From positions 62,001 through 126,000 of the forward strand of contig MKYF01000017.1 of assembly GCA_001914195.1 (NCBI GenBank): a DNA stretch of 64,000 nucleotides. The letters are read 5' to 3'. The position numbers and the translations under genes were made by a program. Below the pieces are notes generated by a model. It saw only the letters and a program-made list of their open reading frames with translations, did not search any database and had not been told where the DNA came from. Shown piece after piece: positions 7,934 through 16,528 of this stretch (the stretch's first letter is position 1; each line of letters begins with the position of its first letter). This stretch comes from Streptococcus mitis (lineage in GTDB: Bacteria > Bacillota > Bacilli > Lactobacillales > Streptococcaceae).

Positions 7934-9247
7934 ATGAGTATGTTTTTAGATACAGCTAAGATCAAGGTCAAGGCTGGTAATGGTGGTGATGGCATGGTTG
8001 CCTTTCGCCGTGAAAAATATGTCCCTAATGGTGGTCCTTGGGGTGGTGATGGTGGTCGTGGAGGCAATGTCGTCTTCGTTGTAGATGAAGGTCTACGTAC
8101 CCTCATGGATTTCCGCTATAATCGCCATTTCAAGGCTGATTCTGGTGAGAAAGGAATGACCAAAGGGATGCATGGTCGTGGTGCTGAGGACCTTAGAGTT
8201 CGAGTACCACAAGGTACGACTGTTCGTGATGCAGAGACTGGCAAGGTTTTGACAGATTTGATTGAACATGGTCAAGAATTTATTGTTGCCCACGGTGGTC
8301 GTGGTGGACGTGGAAATATTCGTTTTGCGACTCCCAAAAATCCTGCACCGGAAATCTCTGAAAATGGAGAACCAGGTCAGGAACGTGAGTTACAATTGGA
8401 ACTAAAAATCTTGGCAGATGTTGGTTTAGTTGGATTCCCATCTGTAGGGAAATCAACACTTTTAAGTGTTATCACATCTGCTAAACCTAAAATTGGTGCC
8501 TACCACTTTACCACTATTGTGCCAAATTTAGGAATGGTTCGTACCCAATCAGGTGAATCCTTTGCAGTAGCTGATCTACCAGGATTGATTGAAGGTGCTA
8601 GTCAAGGTGTTGGTTTGGGAACTCAGTTCCTCCGCCACATCGAGCGTACACGTGTTATCCTCCATATCATTGATATGTCAGCTAGTGAAGGTCGTGATCC
8701 TTATGAGGATTATCTTGCCATTAACAAGGAGTTGGAGTCATATAATCTCCGTCTCATGGAGCGTCCACAGATTATCGTAGCCAACAAAATGGACATGCCT
8801 GAGAGTCAGGAAAATCTTGAAGAATTCAAGAAAAAATTGGCTGAAAACTACGATGAATTTGAAGAGTTACCAGCTATCTTCCCAATATCTGGTTTGACCA
8901 AGCAAGGTCTGGCTACGCTTTTGGATGCTACAGCTGAATTGTTAGACAAGACACCAGAATTCTTGCTCTATGACGAGTCTGATATGGAAGAAGAAGAAGT
9001 CTACTACGGCTTTGACGAGGAAGAGAAAGCCTTTGAAATTAGCCGTGATGACGATGCGACATGGGTACTTTCTGGTGAAAAACTCATGAAACTCTTTAAT
9101 ATGACCAACTTTGATCGTGACGAATCAGTCATGAAATTTGCCCGTCAGCTTCGTGGTATGGGAGTTGATGAATCTCTTCGTGCGCGTGGTGCTAAGGATG
9201 GGGATTTGGTCCGCATTGGTAAATTTGAATTTGAATTTGTAGACTAG
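7934..9247 (+). CDS. obgE: GTPase Obg
   Basis: Essential ribosome-associated GTPase for 50S assembly and stress response, 437 residues. It has the glycine-rich Obg fold (residues 1-158, many GGDGG/GGRGG repeats), a G domain with G1 GFPSVGKST near 165, G3 DLPG near 212 and G4 NKMD near 282, then the C-terminal OCT domain (about 340-437) ending in a DLVRIGKFEFEF motif. Start ATG 7934 follows GTGAGAAG. The length is normal for streptococci. Confidence 0.96.
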   Translation: MSMFLDTAKIKVKAGNGGDGMVAFRREKYVPNGGPWGGDGGRGGNVVFVVDEGLRTLMDFRYNRHFKADSGEKGMTKGMHGRGAEDLRVRVPQGTTVRDAETGKVLTDLIEHGQEFIVAHGGRGGRGNIRFATPKNPAPEISENGEPGQERELQLELKILADVGLVGFPSVGKSTLLSVITSAKPKIGAYHFTTIVPNLGMVRTQSGESFAVADLPGLIEGASQGVGLGTQFLRHIERTRVILHIIDMSASEGRDPYEDYLAINKELESYNLRLMERPQIIVANKMDMPESQENLEEFKKKLAENYDEFEELPAIFPISGLTKQGLATLLDATAELLDKTPEFLLYDESDMEEEEVYYGFDEEEKAFEISRDDDATWVLSGEKLMKLFNMTNFDRDESVMKFARQLRGMGVDESLRARGAKDGDLVRIGKFEFEFVD

Positions 9248-9256
9248 GAGACTAGT

Positions 9257-9412
9257 ATGGGAGATAAACCGATATCTTTCCGAGATGCGGATGGCAATTT
9301 CGTTTCCGCCGCAGACGTTTGGAATGAAAAGAAATTGGAAGAACTGTTTAATCGTCTCAATCCAAATCGTGCTCTGAGATTAGCACGAACTAAAAAGGAA
9401 AATCCATCTTAA
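9257..9412 (+). CDS. Small conserved protein downstream of obgE
   Basis: 51-residue soluble ORF starting MGDKPISFRDADGNFVSAAD and ending RTKKENPS, placed 9 bases after obgE and before a terminator. The upstream TAGGAGACT (9246-9254) provides a ribosome-binding site. Charged and helix-rich in its second half, with no membrane segment. The family is not recognised; conserved position after obgE in pneumococci supports a real gene. Confidence 0.65.
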   Translation: MGDKPISFRDADGNFVSAADVWNEKKLEELFNRLNPNRALRLARTKKENPS

Positions 9413-9474
9413 ATACGTAAGATAAAACTCCAATTATCAGTCAAGTTAACTATAACAAATAGAAGCTAAGATCG

Positions 9475-9503
9475 AGAAAGGGCAAAATTTGTCCTTTCTT
9501 TTC
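9475..9503 (+). terminator. Terminator after the obgE unit
   Basis: AGAAAGG (9475-9481) pairs with CCTTTCT (9493-9499), followed by a short T-rich tail. The remainder of the 304-base gap (9413-9716) contains only AT-rich sequence and the promoter of the next operon. Confidence 0.7.
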
Positions 9504-9658
9504 ACTTATAAATTATAATATATTGAAATGGAATATAAACAAATAGACTAGGAAATTCAAATCAAATGACTAACAAGGCTTTATAAGTCGTGTTGTCCTA
9601 TTCTAGCTTCAAGACACTGTATTTTTTCTATTGAAAAAGAATTTTTTTACAAAAATAG

Positions 9659-9687
9659 TTGGTTATTTAGTTTATTTATGCTATAAT
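9659..9687 (+). promoter_or_regulatory. Promoter of amino-acid ABC importer
   Basis: -35 TTGGTT (9659-9664), 17-base spacer and extended -10 TGC-TATAAT (9682-9687). The ribosome-binding site AGGAGGTG follows at 9705-9712. Confidence 0.75.
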
Positions 9688-9716
9688 AGGAGCAATTATT
9701 TTTAGGAGGTGTCAGT

Positions 9717-10358
9717 ATGTCTTATTTGTTTGAGATATTACCGAGTTTATTGAGAGGTGCAAGCATGACTTTACAGGTTTTTGCACTGGTCTTGATTTTT
9801 TCTATTCCCTTGGGCGTTTTGATTGCCTTTGCCTTGCAAGTCCATTGGAAGCTCCTCCATCATCTGATTAACATTTATATCTGGATCATGCGAGGCACAC
9901 CCTTGCTCTTGCAATTAATCTTTATCTATTATGTGCTGCCAAGTATTGGGATTCGTTTGGACCGTCTTCCTGCGGCTATCATTGCCTTTGTGTTGAATTA
10001 TGCGGCTTACTTTGCTGAAATCTTTCGTGGGGGAATTGATACCATTCCTAAAGGTCAATATGAGGCTGCCAAGGTCTTGAAGTTTAGTCCCTTTGACACA
10101 GTGCGCTACATTATTTTGCCTCAGGTAACCAAGATTGTTCTTCCTAGTGTCTTTAATGAGGTTATGAGTTTGGTCAAGGATACTTCTCTGGTCTATGCTC
10201 TAGGAATTTCAGATCTTATCTTGGCTAGTCGAACAGCTGCCAACCGTGATGCTAGCCTGGTTCCGATGTTCTTGGCAGGTGCTATTTACTTGATTTTGAT
10301 TGGGATTGTGACCATTCTTGCCAAAAAAGTTGAGAAGAAGTACAGTTATTATAGATAG
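9717..10358 (+). CDS. Polar amino-acid ABC transporter permease
   Basis: 213-residue permease of the His/Glu/Gln/Arg/opine (HEQRo) family with about five membrane segments. The conserved cytoplasmic EAA loop reads EAAKVLKFSPFDTVRYIILPQ near residues 118-140 and would dock on the ATPase. First gene of a three-gene importer (permease, ATPase, binding lipoprotein), with its own promoter. A single permease gene implies a homodimeric channel. The exact amino acid cannot be told from sequence. Confidence 0.9.
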   Translation: MSYLFEILPSLLRGASMTLQVFALVLIFSIPLGVLIAFALQVHWKLLHHLINIYIWIMRGTPLLLQLIFIYYVLPSIGIRLDRLPAAIIAFVLNYAAYFAEIFRGGIDTIPKGQYEAAKVLKFSPFDTVRYIILPQVTKIVLPSVFNEVMSLVKDTSLVYALGISDLILASRTAANRDASLVPMFLAGAIYLILIGIVTILAKKVEKKYSYYR

Positions 10359-10367
10359 GAGGTTGCC

Positions 10368-10997
10368 ATGTTAGAATTACGAAATATCAATAAGGGATTT
10401 GGTGAAAAGCAAATTTTATCCAATTTCAGTCTAAAAATTCCTGAAAAGCAAATCCTGGCTATCGTTGGGCCTTCTGGTGGAGGTAAAACAACTCTCTTAC
10501 GTATGCTTGCGGGTCTTGAAACTATTGATTCAGGGCAAATCTTTTATAATGAAGAACCTTTAGAACTGGATGAATTGGAGAAGCGCAATCTACTAGGATT
10601 TGTATTCCAAGATTTTCAACTTTTCCCTCATTTATCAGTTCTGGACAATTTGACCTTATCGCCTGTGAAAACAATGGGAATGAAGCAGGATGAGGCTGAG
10701 CAGAAGGCACGAGGTCTCTTGGAGCAATTGGGACTGGCAGGGCACACAGACGCCTATCCATTCTCATTATCAGGTGGGCAAAAGCAACGTGTGGCCTTGG
10801 CGCGTGCTATGATGATTGATCCAGAAATCATTGGCTATGATGAACCAACTTCTGCCCTAGATCCAGAATTGCGCTTGGAAGTGGAAAAATTGATCTTGCA
10901 AAATAGGGAACTTGGGATGACGCAGATTGTGGTTACCCACGATTTACAGTTTGCTGAAAATATCGCGGATCAGATTCTCAAGGTTGAACCCAAGTAG
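10368..10997 (+). CDS. Polar amino-acid ABC transporter ATPase
   Basis: 209-residue ATPase. Walker A GPSGGGKTT near residue 35, Q-loop FQDFQLFPHLSV near 83, signature LSGGQKQRVALARA near 131 and Walker B IIGYDEPTSALDP near 154, with H-loop VVTHDLQFAE. It is about 30 residues shorter than typical GlnQ-type ATPases (about 240), ending soon after the H-loop. It starts 9 bases after the permease with a GGAGG site. Confidence 0.9.
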   Translation: MLELRNINKGFGEKQILSNFSLKIPEKQILAIVGPSGGGKTTLLRMLAGLETIDSGQIFYNEEPLELDELEKRNLLGFVFQDFQLFPHLSVLDNLTLSPVKTMGMKQDEAEQKARGLLEQLGLAGHTDAYPFSLSGGQKQRVALARAMMIDPEIIGYDEPTSALDPELRLEVEKLILQNRELGMTQIVVTHDLQFAENIADQILKVEPK

Positions 10998-11006
10998 GAG
11001 GTGCCG

Positions 11007-11846
11007 ATGACTAATAAGAAAATTGCTTTAGTATTGGTTTCTCTCCTGACTCTCTTTTTAACAGCTTGTACTCAGAAGACTAGCGATCCAAAGCAAGATA
11101 ACTGGAATAAGTATCAAGAGCAAAGCAGTATAACCATTGGTTTTGATAATACCTTCGTACCTATGGGATTTGAAGAAAAGAATGGCCAATATACAGGCTT
11201 TGATATTGACTTAGCACAAGCTGTCTCTGAAAAATTAGGTTTTAAGGTTCAATTTCAGCCAATCGACTGGGATATGAAGGAAACGGAACTGCAAAATGGA
11301 ACTATAGATGCCATCTGGAATGGCTATTCTGCCACTGATGAACGCCGAGAGAAAGTTGCCTTTAGCATTCCTTATATGGAAAATCAGCAAGTTCTGGTTG
11401 CGAAGAAAGGCCAGCAAATTCATTCAGTAGAGGATATGAAGGATAAGACCTTGGGAGCCCAAGCCGGTTCCTCTGGTTATTTAGACTTTGAAGCTCAGCC
11501 AGATTTACTGAAAAATCGTGTCAAAGATCAGAAGGCTAATCAGTACCAGAGTTTTAATGAGGCCTTGATTGATTTGAAAAATGACCGGATTGATGCCTTG
11601 TTGATTGACCGAGTGTATGCTAATTACTATCTCCAGTCTGAGGGTATATTAAATGACTACAATGTCTTTTCAGCAGGATTTGAAAGTGAATCCTTTGCGG
11701 TCGGAGTTAGACCAGCTGATAAAAGATTACTGCAAGCTTTAAACCAGGCCTTTGTTCAACTTTACCAAGAAGGAAAGTTCCAAGAGATTAGCCATAAATG
11801 GTTTGGAGAAGATGTAGCAACCAAAGAAGTGAAAAGTAGAGATTGA
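11007..11846 (+). CDS. Amino-acid-binding lipoprotein of ABC importer
   Basis: Extracellular substrate-binding lipoprotein, 279 residues. The lipoprotein signal MTNKKIALVLVSLLTLFLTAC places the lipidated cysteine at residue 21. The SBP type-3 fold is marked by TIGFDNTFVPMGFEEKNGQY-type N-lobe sequence and GFDIDLAQAVSEKLG. A GTG at 11001 is in frame, but the GGAGG (10997-11001) covers it, so 11007 is the start. Third gene of the importer; a bidirectional terminator region follows. Confidence 0.92.
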   Translation: MTNKKIALVLVSLLTLFLTACTQKTSDPKQDNWNKYQEQSSITIGFDNTFVPMGFEEKNGQYTGFDIDLAQAVSEKLGFKVQFQPIDWDMKETELQNGTIDAIWNGYSATDERREKVAFSIPYMENQQVLVAKKGQQIHSVEDMKDKTLGAQAGSSGYLDFEAQPDLLKNRVKDQKANQYQSFNEALIDLKNDRIDALLIDRVYANYYLQSEGILNDYNVFSAGFESESFAVGVRPADKRLLQALNQAFVQLYQEGKFQEISHKWFGEDVATKEVKSRD

Positions 11847-11867
11847 GTTTTTACTCAGTCTCTTTTT
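11839..11867 (+). terminator. Terminator of amino-acid importer operon
   Basis: GAGATTGAG (11839-11847) pairs imperfectly with CTCAGTCTC (11854-11862), followed by five T residues. The stem overlaps the stop codon of the binding-protein gene. Confidence 0.75.
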
Positions 11868-11872
11868 GCATC

Positions 11873-11900
11873 AAAAAATCCTCTGACAAGAGCCAGAGGA
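11873..11900 (-). terminator. Terminator of lysS (minus strand)
   Basis: On the minus strand TCCTCTG/CAGAGGA (11894-11900 with 11879-11885) forms a 7-base stem followed by six U residues (A run 11873-11878). Two convergent transcripts therefore end within 60 bases of each other. Confidence 0.8.
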
Positions 11901-11907
11901 TAAGAAT

Positions 11908-13398
11908 TTATTTCATTGTTGGGAAGAGCAATACGTCTCGGATAGTGGTTGTATCAGTGAGGAGCATGCAGAGACGGTCGATACCGATTCCCAAACCACC
12001 TGTAGGAGGCATACCGTATTCAAGGGCCTCGATGTAGTCATAGTCGATGCCTGTTGCTTCATCATCACCAAGTTCTTTGGCTTTGGCTTGGGCTTCGAAA
12101 CGGCTAAGCTGGTCGATTGGGTCGTTCAACTCAGTAAAGGCATTACCGTACTCCTTGGTCATGATGAAGAGCTCGAAACGGTCAGTAAAGCGTTCGTCTT
12201 CAGGATTTTTCTTAGCCAGTGGAGATACAGCTACTGGATGGCCATAGACAAAGGTTGGTTGGATCAAGGTTTCTTCAACAAACTCTTCAAAGAAAGCATT
12301 GATGATGTGGCCAACTTCAGTGTAGTGTTTCTCAACTGGAACTTTCTTCTCAGCAGCGATAGCTTTGGCTTCTTCCAAAGTCATGTCTTGCCAGAAATCG
12401 ACACCAGTAATTTCCTTGATAGCATCCACCATGTGAACACGTTTAAATGGTTCGTTGATTTTGATTTCAGTACCTTGATAGTTAACTGGGCCATCGCCTT
12501 TGACAGCTTTAGCAGCATGTTGGATAATGCCCTCCGTCAAGTCCATGATATCTTGGAAGTCAGCATAAGCTTGGTAAACTTCGATAGAAGTGAACTCAGG
12601 GTTGTGAGTAGCATCCATTCCTTCATTACGGAAGATACGGCCAATTTCATAGATACGCTCCATACCACCTACGATAAGGCGTTTTAAGTGGAGCTCAGTC
12701 GCGATACGAAGCACCATGTCAATGTTTTGGGCATTGTGGTGGGTGATAAATGGACGGGCAGAAGCACCACCGGCTTCGTTGTGAAGAACAGGTGTTTCCA
12801 CTTCAAGGAAACCTTTTTGGTCAAGGTAACGACGAATTTCAGAGATGATTTTTGAACGAGTGACAAAGCGTTCAAAGCTTTCACGGTTAGAAATCAAGTC
12901 AAGGTAACGTTTACGGTAAATTGTTTCAACGTCTGTCAAACCATGGAATTTCTCAGGAAGAGGACGAAGGGCCTTAGACAAGTGTGTAATGTGAGTCGCC
13001 TTGATAGAGAGTTCTCCCATATCAGTACGCATTACTTCGCCTTCTACACCAAGGAAGTCACCAAGGTCTGCTTTTTTGAAGATTTCGTAGTTTTCTTCAC
13101 CAACAGCATCCTTACGAACGTAGATCTGGATTTGACCTTCGCGGTCTTGAAGGTGGGCAAAACCTACTTTACCTTTACCACGTTTGGTTACCAAGCGTCC
13201 TGCGATAGTAGCTGTTTCGTTTTTATCGTGTAATTGTTCTTTATCGAGGTCGGCATATTTATCTTTTAATTCTTGTGAATTTGCAGTACGTTCAAAACGT
13301 TTTCCGAAAGGATCGATTCCTTGTTCACGGAGCGCAGCCATTTTTTCACGGCGAACGATCTGCTGGTCATTTAGTTCTTCCATATGTTCTGTTGACAT
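11908..13398 (-). CDS. lysS: Lysyl-tRNA synthetase (class II)
   Basis: Charges tRNA-Lys. 496 residues, standard length. An N-terminal OB-fold anticodon-binding domain (about 60-165; GRLVTKRGKGKVGFAHLQD) precedes the class II catalytic core: motif 2 around FRNEGMDATHNPEFTSIE near residue 260 and motif 3 GLGIGIDRLCMLLTD near the C terminus. The ribosome-binding site AGGAGG lies directly upstream of ATG on the minus strand (plus-strand CCTCCT at 13404-13409). Single-gene unit with its own terminator. Confidence 0.97.
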   Translation of the reverse strand: MSTEHMEELNDQQIVRREKMAALREQGIDPFGKRFERTANSQELKDKYADLDKEQLHDKNETATIAGRLVTKRGKGKVGFAHLQDREGQIQIYVRKDAVGEENYEIFKKADLGDFLGVEGEVMRTDMGELSIKATHITHLSKALRPLPEKFHGLTDVETIYRKRYLDLISNRESFERFVTRSKIISEIRRYLDQKGFLEVETPVLHNEAGGASARPFITHHNAQNIDMVLRIATELHLKRLIVGGMERIYEIGRIFRNEGMDATHNPEFTSIEVYQAYADFQDIMDLTEGIIQHAAKAVKGDGPVNYQGTEIKINEPFKRVHMVDAIKEITGVDFWQDMTLEEAKAIAAEKKVPVEKHYTEVGHIINAFFEEFVEETLIQPTFVYGHPVAVSPLAKKNPEDERFTDRFELFIMTKEYGNAFTELNDPIDQLSRFEAQAKAKELGDDEATGIDYDYIEALEYGMPPTGGLGIGIDRLCMLLTDTTTIRDVLLFPTMK

Positions 13399-13503
13399 GG
13401 GATCCTCCTAGTTTTACTCAAAATTGAATACGATGAGTCATTTTTTGCGATACTCCCATTTTATCATAAATAAGCAAGAAATTCACGAATAATCTTTCAA
13501 AAC

Positions 13504-13534
13504 TAAAAAGAACTTGACGCTAAAATCAAGTTCT
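13504..13534 (-). terminator. Terminator of the phosphatase-ybaK-popT unit
   Basis: AGAACTTGA (13509-13517) and TCAAGTTCT (13526-13534) form a 9-base stem, followed on the minus strand by U-rich sequence (AAAAA at 13505-13509). Confidence 0.8.
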
Positions 13535-13535
13535 G

Positions 13536-14153
13536 TTATTGATAGGAAGTATCATTCCAAGTATCGAGAGTAAATGTTTCAAAATCATGGGTTTCTAGAA
13601 TTGTCAGGCTGGCATTTGCTAGACCACCATCTTTACGAAGAAGTGGTTCTTGATATCCTAGAAGAGTACGAAGACTGGCAGTAAGATTAGCACCGTGACC
13701 GACAATTAGAATACGCTCAGCTGGACTATCTTTTAATGATTTGATAAATCGGATGGTCCGTTGTGTTGTACTGTAAAGTGACTCTGCGCCAAACATTTGA
13801 GTGTCAAATTGAGCAAGATTTGAACGGAAAGCCTGGATTTGTTGTGGGTAAATAGCTTCCAAGGTTGCGATTTTCAAACCTTCTAACTTCCCAAGTTGCC
13901 ATTCACGGAGATTAGAGACGCTTTCCAAAGGACAGGGTGTCTTGAGTTGACTTTGGATAATCTCAGCAGATTTGACCGCTCGAGGTAAATTGCTTGAATA
14001 AATCTGATCAAAAGGAATTTCCTTGAGATACTGGCCTAGTCGTTTTAGGGTGTCAATGGATTCAGGAAGAAGGGGAGAGTCTCCACTAGCACCTTGAAAA
14101 CGACCTTCTTGGTTCCAGACAGTACGGCCGTGGCGGACAAAGTAGAGTTTCAT
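13536..14153 (-). CDS. Histidine phosphatase family protein (phosphoglycerate-mutase-like)
   Basis: 205-residue branch-1 histidine phosphatase. The N terminus MKLYFVRHGRTVWN carries the RHG catalytic histidine, the second histidine is in LIVGHGAN near residue 152, and the catalytic acid lies in REWQLGKLEG near residue 84. Usually annotated as phosphoglycerate mutase, but streptococci have a separate glycolytic enzyme, so a phosphatase on an unknown small molecule is more likely. The ybaK stop and this start share one base, indicating coupling. Confidence 0.88.
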   Translation of the reverse strand: MKLYFVRHGRTVWNQEGRFQGASGDSPLLPESIDTLKRLGQYLKEIPFDQIYSSNLPRAVKSAEIIQSQLKTPCPLESVSNLREWQLGKLEGLKIATLEAIYPQQIQAFRSNLAQFDTQMFGAESLYSTTQRTIRFIKSLKDSPAERILIVGHGANLTASLRTLLGYQEPLLRKDGGLANASLTILETHDFETFTLDTWNDTSYQ

Positions 14154-14635
14154 TACTTGCTGTCCTCCAAAATATCTGCAAAGTCAGCTTTTACAAAGCT
14201 AGCTAAGTCTTGGGGAGAGACTATAATGCTGTGACCAACTTCCCCAGCAGAGATAATCATTTGATCAAAGTCTAGAGCAATTTTATCGATAAAAATGGGA
14301 TAATTATGTTTTTGACGAATTCCGACAGGATTATTTGCTCCATGAATGTAACCAGTTGTTTTTTCCAAGTCCTTTTGTGGAATCATACTCACTTTTTTAT
14401 TGCCAGAAATTTTGGCTAGTTTCTTTTCCGACAAGTGTTGAGTGATAGGGACAATTCCGATAATCGGTCCTGTTTTATCTCCCAAAAGAGCCAAGGTTTT
14501 GAAAATCTGATCTCGTTCATAACCTTGAGGAAGCTCTCCTTCCAGGGCATTGATTTGAATCCCCTGATGTTGGATACCTGCTTTAGACAGGATTTGTTCT
14601 ACTAATGTTTTTTTGACTTTAACTTTTTTTGCCAT
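14153..14635 (-). CDS. ybaK: Cys-tRNA(Pro)/Cys-tRNA(Cys) deacylase YbaK
   Basis: 160-residue YbaK/EbsC-type editing protein that hydrolyses Cys mischarged on tRNA-Pro. Family features are the conserved lysine in ISGNKKVSM, the GYIHGANNPVGIR loop near residue 93 and IIVSPQDLASFV near the C terminus. It lies head-to-tail between popT and the histidine phosphatase with one-base overlaps on both sides, so all three form one minus-strand operon. Confidence 0.9.
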   Translation of the reverse strand: MAKKVKVKKTLVEQILSKAGIQHQGIQINALEGELPQGYERDQIFKTLALLGDKTGPIIGIVPITQHLSEKKLAKISGNKKVSMIPQKDLEKTTGYIHGANNPVGIRQKHNYPIFIDKIALDFDQMIISAGEVGHSIIVSPQDLASFVKADFADILEDSK

Positions 14636-15477
14636 TATTTATACTTATCCTCCAATTGGCTCATCCAAATACCAAGCCAGATTCCCAGTGCAAAGAAGAA
14701 GGCGATGATGACATACCCAACAAGTGAAAGGCCTGTGTATTGGATACTCTCAGCGTTTCCTGCATTTGGAATCAAGATCAAAAGGGTGCTTGATAAGACG
14801 ATTCCGATGATGAAATGATAGACGCGTGAGTGATAGTTGTTTAAGGCATAATCCATCAATTTTGAAAAAATAATGAGAGTTCCACCTGCCCCGATTCCAA
14901 TCGGGAAGAAGGTTCCCAAGAGATCAAAGGTTTTAAAACCAGTCAACATAGGAGCATAGAGGCCCAAAATCAAAAGTAGATTTGATGGACTGAGACCAGG
15001 CACCAATACGCCAAGAGCTAGCAGTGCACCTGCTAAGACGAAATTAAGAAAGCTGGCACTTAAGGTTCCAACAACAAAATTTAAGGCATAGAGACCTAGT
15101 CCAGAAATGATAAAGGTTGTCCAGAACCAAGCTAAATCAATCTTGTCTCGGTCAGATTCTCGAGTTGATTCCTTGAGGAGACTAGGAACTGTACCAATAA
15201 TGGCACCCGCAAAGCTCCATAAGACAAAGACCTGATAATTTTCAAGCAAGTATCCAATCGGGTAAGAAAATAAGCCAATTCCCAGAAGCATACCGATGGC
15301 AACTGGAATAAAGTACAAAACATTTTCTTTAAAGTCCTTAAAGGGGTGGGCCAGAAAGCCAATCATCCGTTCGTAAATTCCTAAGATTGCTGCTAGAACC
15401 CCTCCGGAAATTCCCGGTAGGATAAATCCAAGAGCAATTATAATCCCTTTAATAAGGCGTGCTAACCATGAGAGCAT
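14635..15477 (-). CDS. popT: DUF368 membrane protein, PopT-type undecaprenyl-phosphate translocase
   Basis: 280-residue polytopic membrane protein of the DUF368 family with about eight to ten membrane segments. Two family motifs repeat in the halves: GFILPGISGGVLAAILGIYE near residue 17 and GVLVPGLSPSNLLLILGLY near residue 156. DUF368 proteins were shown to flip the lipid carrier undecaprenyl phosphate back across the membrane (established in other bacteria). That fits the nearby cell-wall genes glmU, macP and the GH25 lysozyme. The symbol follows the family, not a test here. Confidence 0.82.
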   Translation of the reverse strand: MLSWLARLIKGIIIALGFILPGISGGVLAAILGIYERMIGFLAHPFKDFKENVLYFIPVAIGMLLGIGLFSYPIGYLLENYQVFVLWSFAGAIIGTVPSLLKESTRESDRDKIDLAWFWTTFIISGLGLYALNFVVGTLSASFLNFVLAGALLALGVLVPGLSPSNLLLILGLYAPMLTGFKTFDLLGTFFPIGIGAGGTLIIFSKLMDYALNNYHSRVYHFIIGIVLSSTLLILIPNAGNAESIQYTGLSLVGYVIIAFFFALGIWLGIWMSQLEDKYK

Positions 15478-15545
15478 ATTTTTCCTCCAACTATTTCTAT
15501 TTCAAAAAATCCTTACTATATTGTATCACAATCAAACACAAAAAG

Positions 15546-15572
15546 AAAAAGCAAATGCTAAACAAATGCTTT
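15546..15572 (-). terminator. Terminator after GH25 lysozyme gene
   Basis: On the minus strand AAAAGCA and TGCTTTT form a stem around an AT-rich loop, followed by U-rich sequence. It overlaps the lysozyme stop codon and separates this gene from popT. Confidence 0.65.
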
Positions 15573-16372
15573 TAAGGTTTTAAAAAGAGTTTTCTAAAGG
15601 TTTCTTCTTTGTTTTTTAAGGAAGAAATGACGTTGATATCTAAATCGTGGTCAAAGCCAGCAATTTTTCCTTTAGAAGTGTACTGGTGGATGTCGTAATC
15701 TAAGTCCGTATTAGGTTTGCTTTCGAAAAATCCAGTATTTGAACCGTATGAAGGAATCCAAACAGACGTAAACTTGTCCGTATCAATACTGTGTTCTTCC
15801 ATGAAGTAGACCCCAACGTAGATACCGATGTTTTTAGCACCTAGCGATTCTAGTTTTGCACGAAAGGCTTCAACACCCTCGTTCATATTGGACATGGTTT
15901 TTTCTTCCACGTCTAGCCAATAGTAACTAGGGCTGTATGGTGAAGAGGCGTTATAAAAAACTTCAGCGGCTTTTTCCATTTCTTGGACACTTTTTCCAGC
16001 TAAATAAGCATAGACACCAACTGGGACATTTCGTTTTTGAAACTCCGTGATATGGGTTTTAAAGGCTTTATCTACCCCATTAACAAAGGCAGCATCGTTC
16101 TCTTTGGACGTTTGAGCGCCACTATGGACGCGAACAATAGCTCCAGAAATGTTTTGGGACAGAGTATCATAATTAATTTCCTCAGGACGCTGCCAACCAG
16201 AAACATCAATTACTGGTTTATCTATATTGTGTAGCGCTTGTGTTTCTACTTGCGCGATATTTGACTTTGTTTTTACAGGATGGTCCTCAAAACGAGGGCG
16301 ATTCAGGATTAAAATGAAAATCATAATCCCAAAAAAACCAAATAAAATAAGCGGATTAATTTTCTTTCTCAT
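15572..16372 (-). CDS. GH25 lysozyme (muramidase), membrane-anchored or secreted
   Basis: 266 residues. An uncleaved-looking signal/anchor (INPLILFGFFGIMIFILIL, residues 5-23) precedes a GH25 1,4-beta-N-acetylmuramidase domain. Catalytic residues are expected in VIDVSGWQRPEE near residue 54 (first Asp) and SYYWLDVEEKTM near residue 150 (Asp-x-Glu), both present. It would cleave glycan strands outside the membrane. No choline-binding or SH3 repeats follow, unlike pneumococcal phage lysozymes, so a housekeeping wall-remodelling role is more likely. Separate from the popT unit. Confidence 0.88.
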   Translation of the reverse strand: MRKKINPLILFGFFGIMIFILILNRPRFEDHPVKTKSNIAQVETQALHNIDKPVIDVSGWQRPEEINYDTLSQNISGAIVRVHSGAQTSKENDAAFVNGVDKAFKTHITEFQKRNVPVGVYAYLAGKSVQEMEKAAEVFYNASSPYSPSYYWLDVEEKTMSNMNEGVEAFRAKLESLGAKNIGIYVGVYFMEEHSIDTDKFTSVWIPSYGSNTGFFESKPNTDLDYDIHQYTSKGKIAGFDHDLDINVISSLKNKEETFRKLFLKP

Positions 16373-16410
16373 ATCTCATAATTTTACCTTAAAAATGAAA
16401 AAAAATCAAA

Positions 16411-16459
16411 AAAAAATACTCAAAAAATGGGTTAAGGAAAGGACTTTGGAGTATTTTTT
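16411..16459. terminator. AT-rich hairpin between lysozyme gene and glmU
   Basis: AAAAAATACTC (16411-16421) pairs with GAGTATTTTTT (16449-16459), with a loop of about 27 bases. It lies between divergent genes, upstream of both starts. It looks like a terminator in the plus direction but has no gene to terminate; it could be a leftover or an operator. Confidence 0.4.
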
Positions 16460-16488
16460 CATTCAAGGGAGCGGAATGATTTGAAATA

Positions 16489-16497
16489 TGGTATAAT
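16489..16497 (+). promoter_or_regulatory. Extended -10 promoter of glmU
   Basis: TGG-TATAAT (TATAAT at 16492-16497) without a strong -35. glmU starts 31 bases downstream after AGAGAAGA. Confidence 0.65.
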
Positions 16498-16528
16498 AAA
16501 AGGGAATTTCTAGAGAAAAGAGAAGATT

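Noticed and set aside
12088..12687. 199-residue plus-strand open frame
   Set aside because: It lies fully antisense to lysS, whose catalytic motifs are intact; a shadow of biased codon use.
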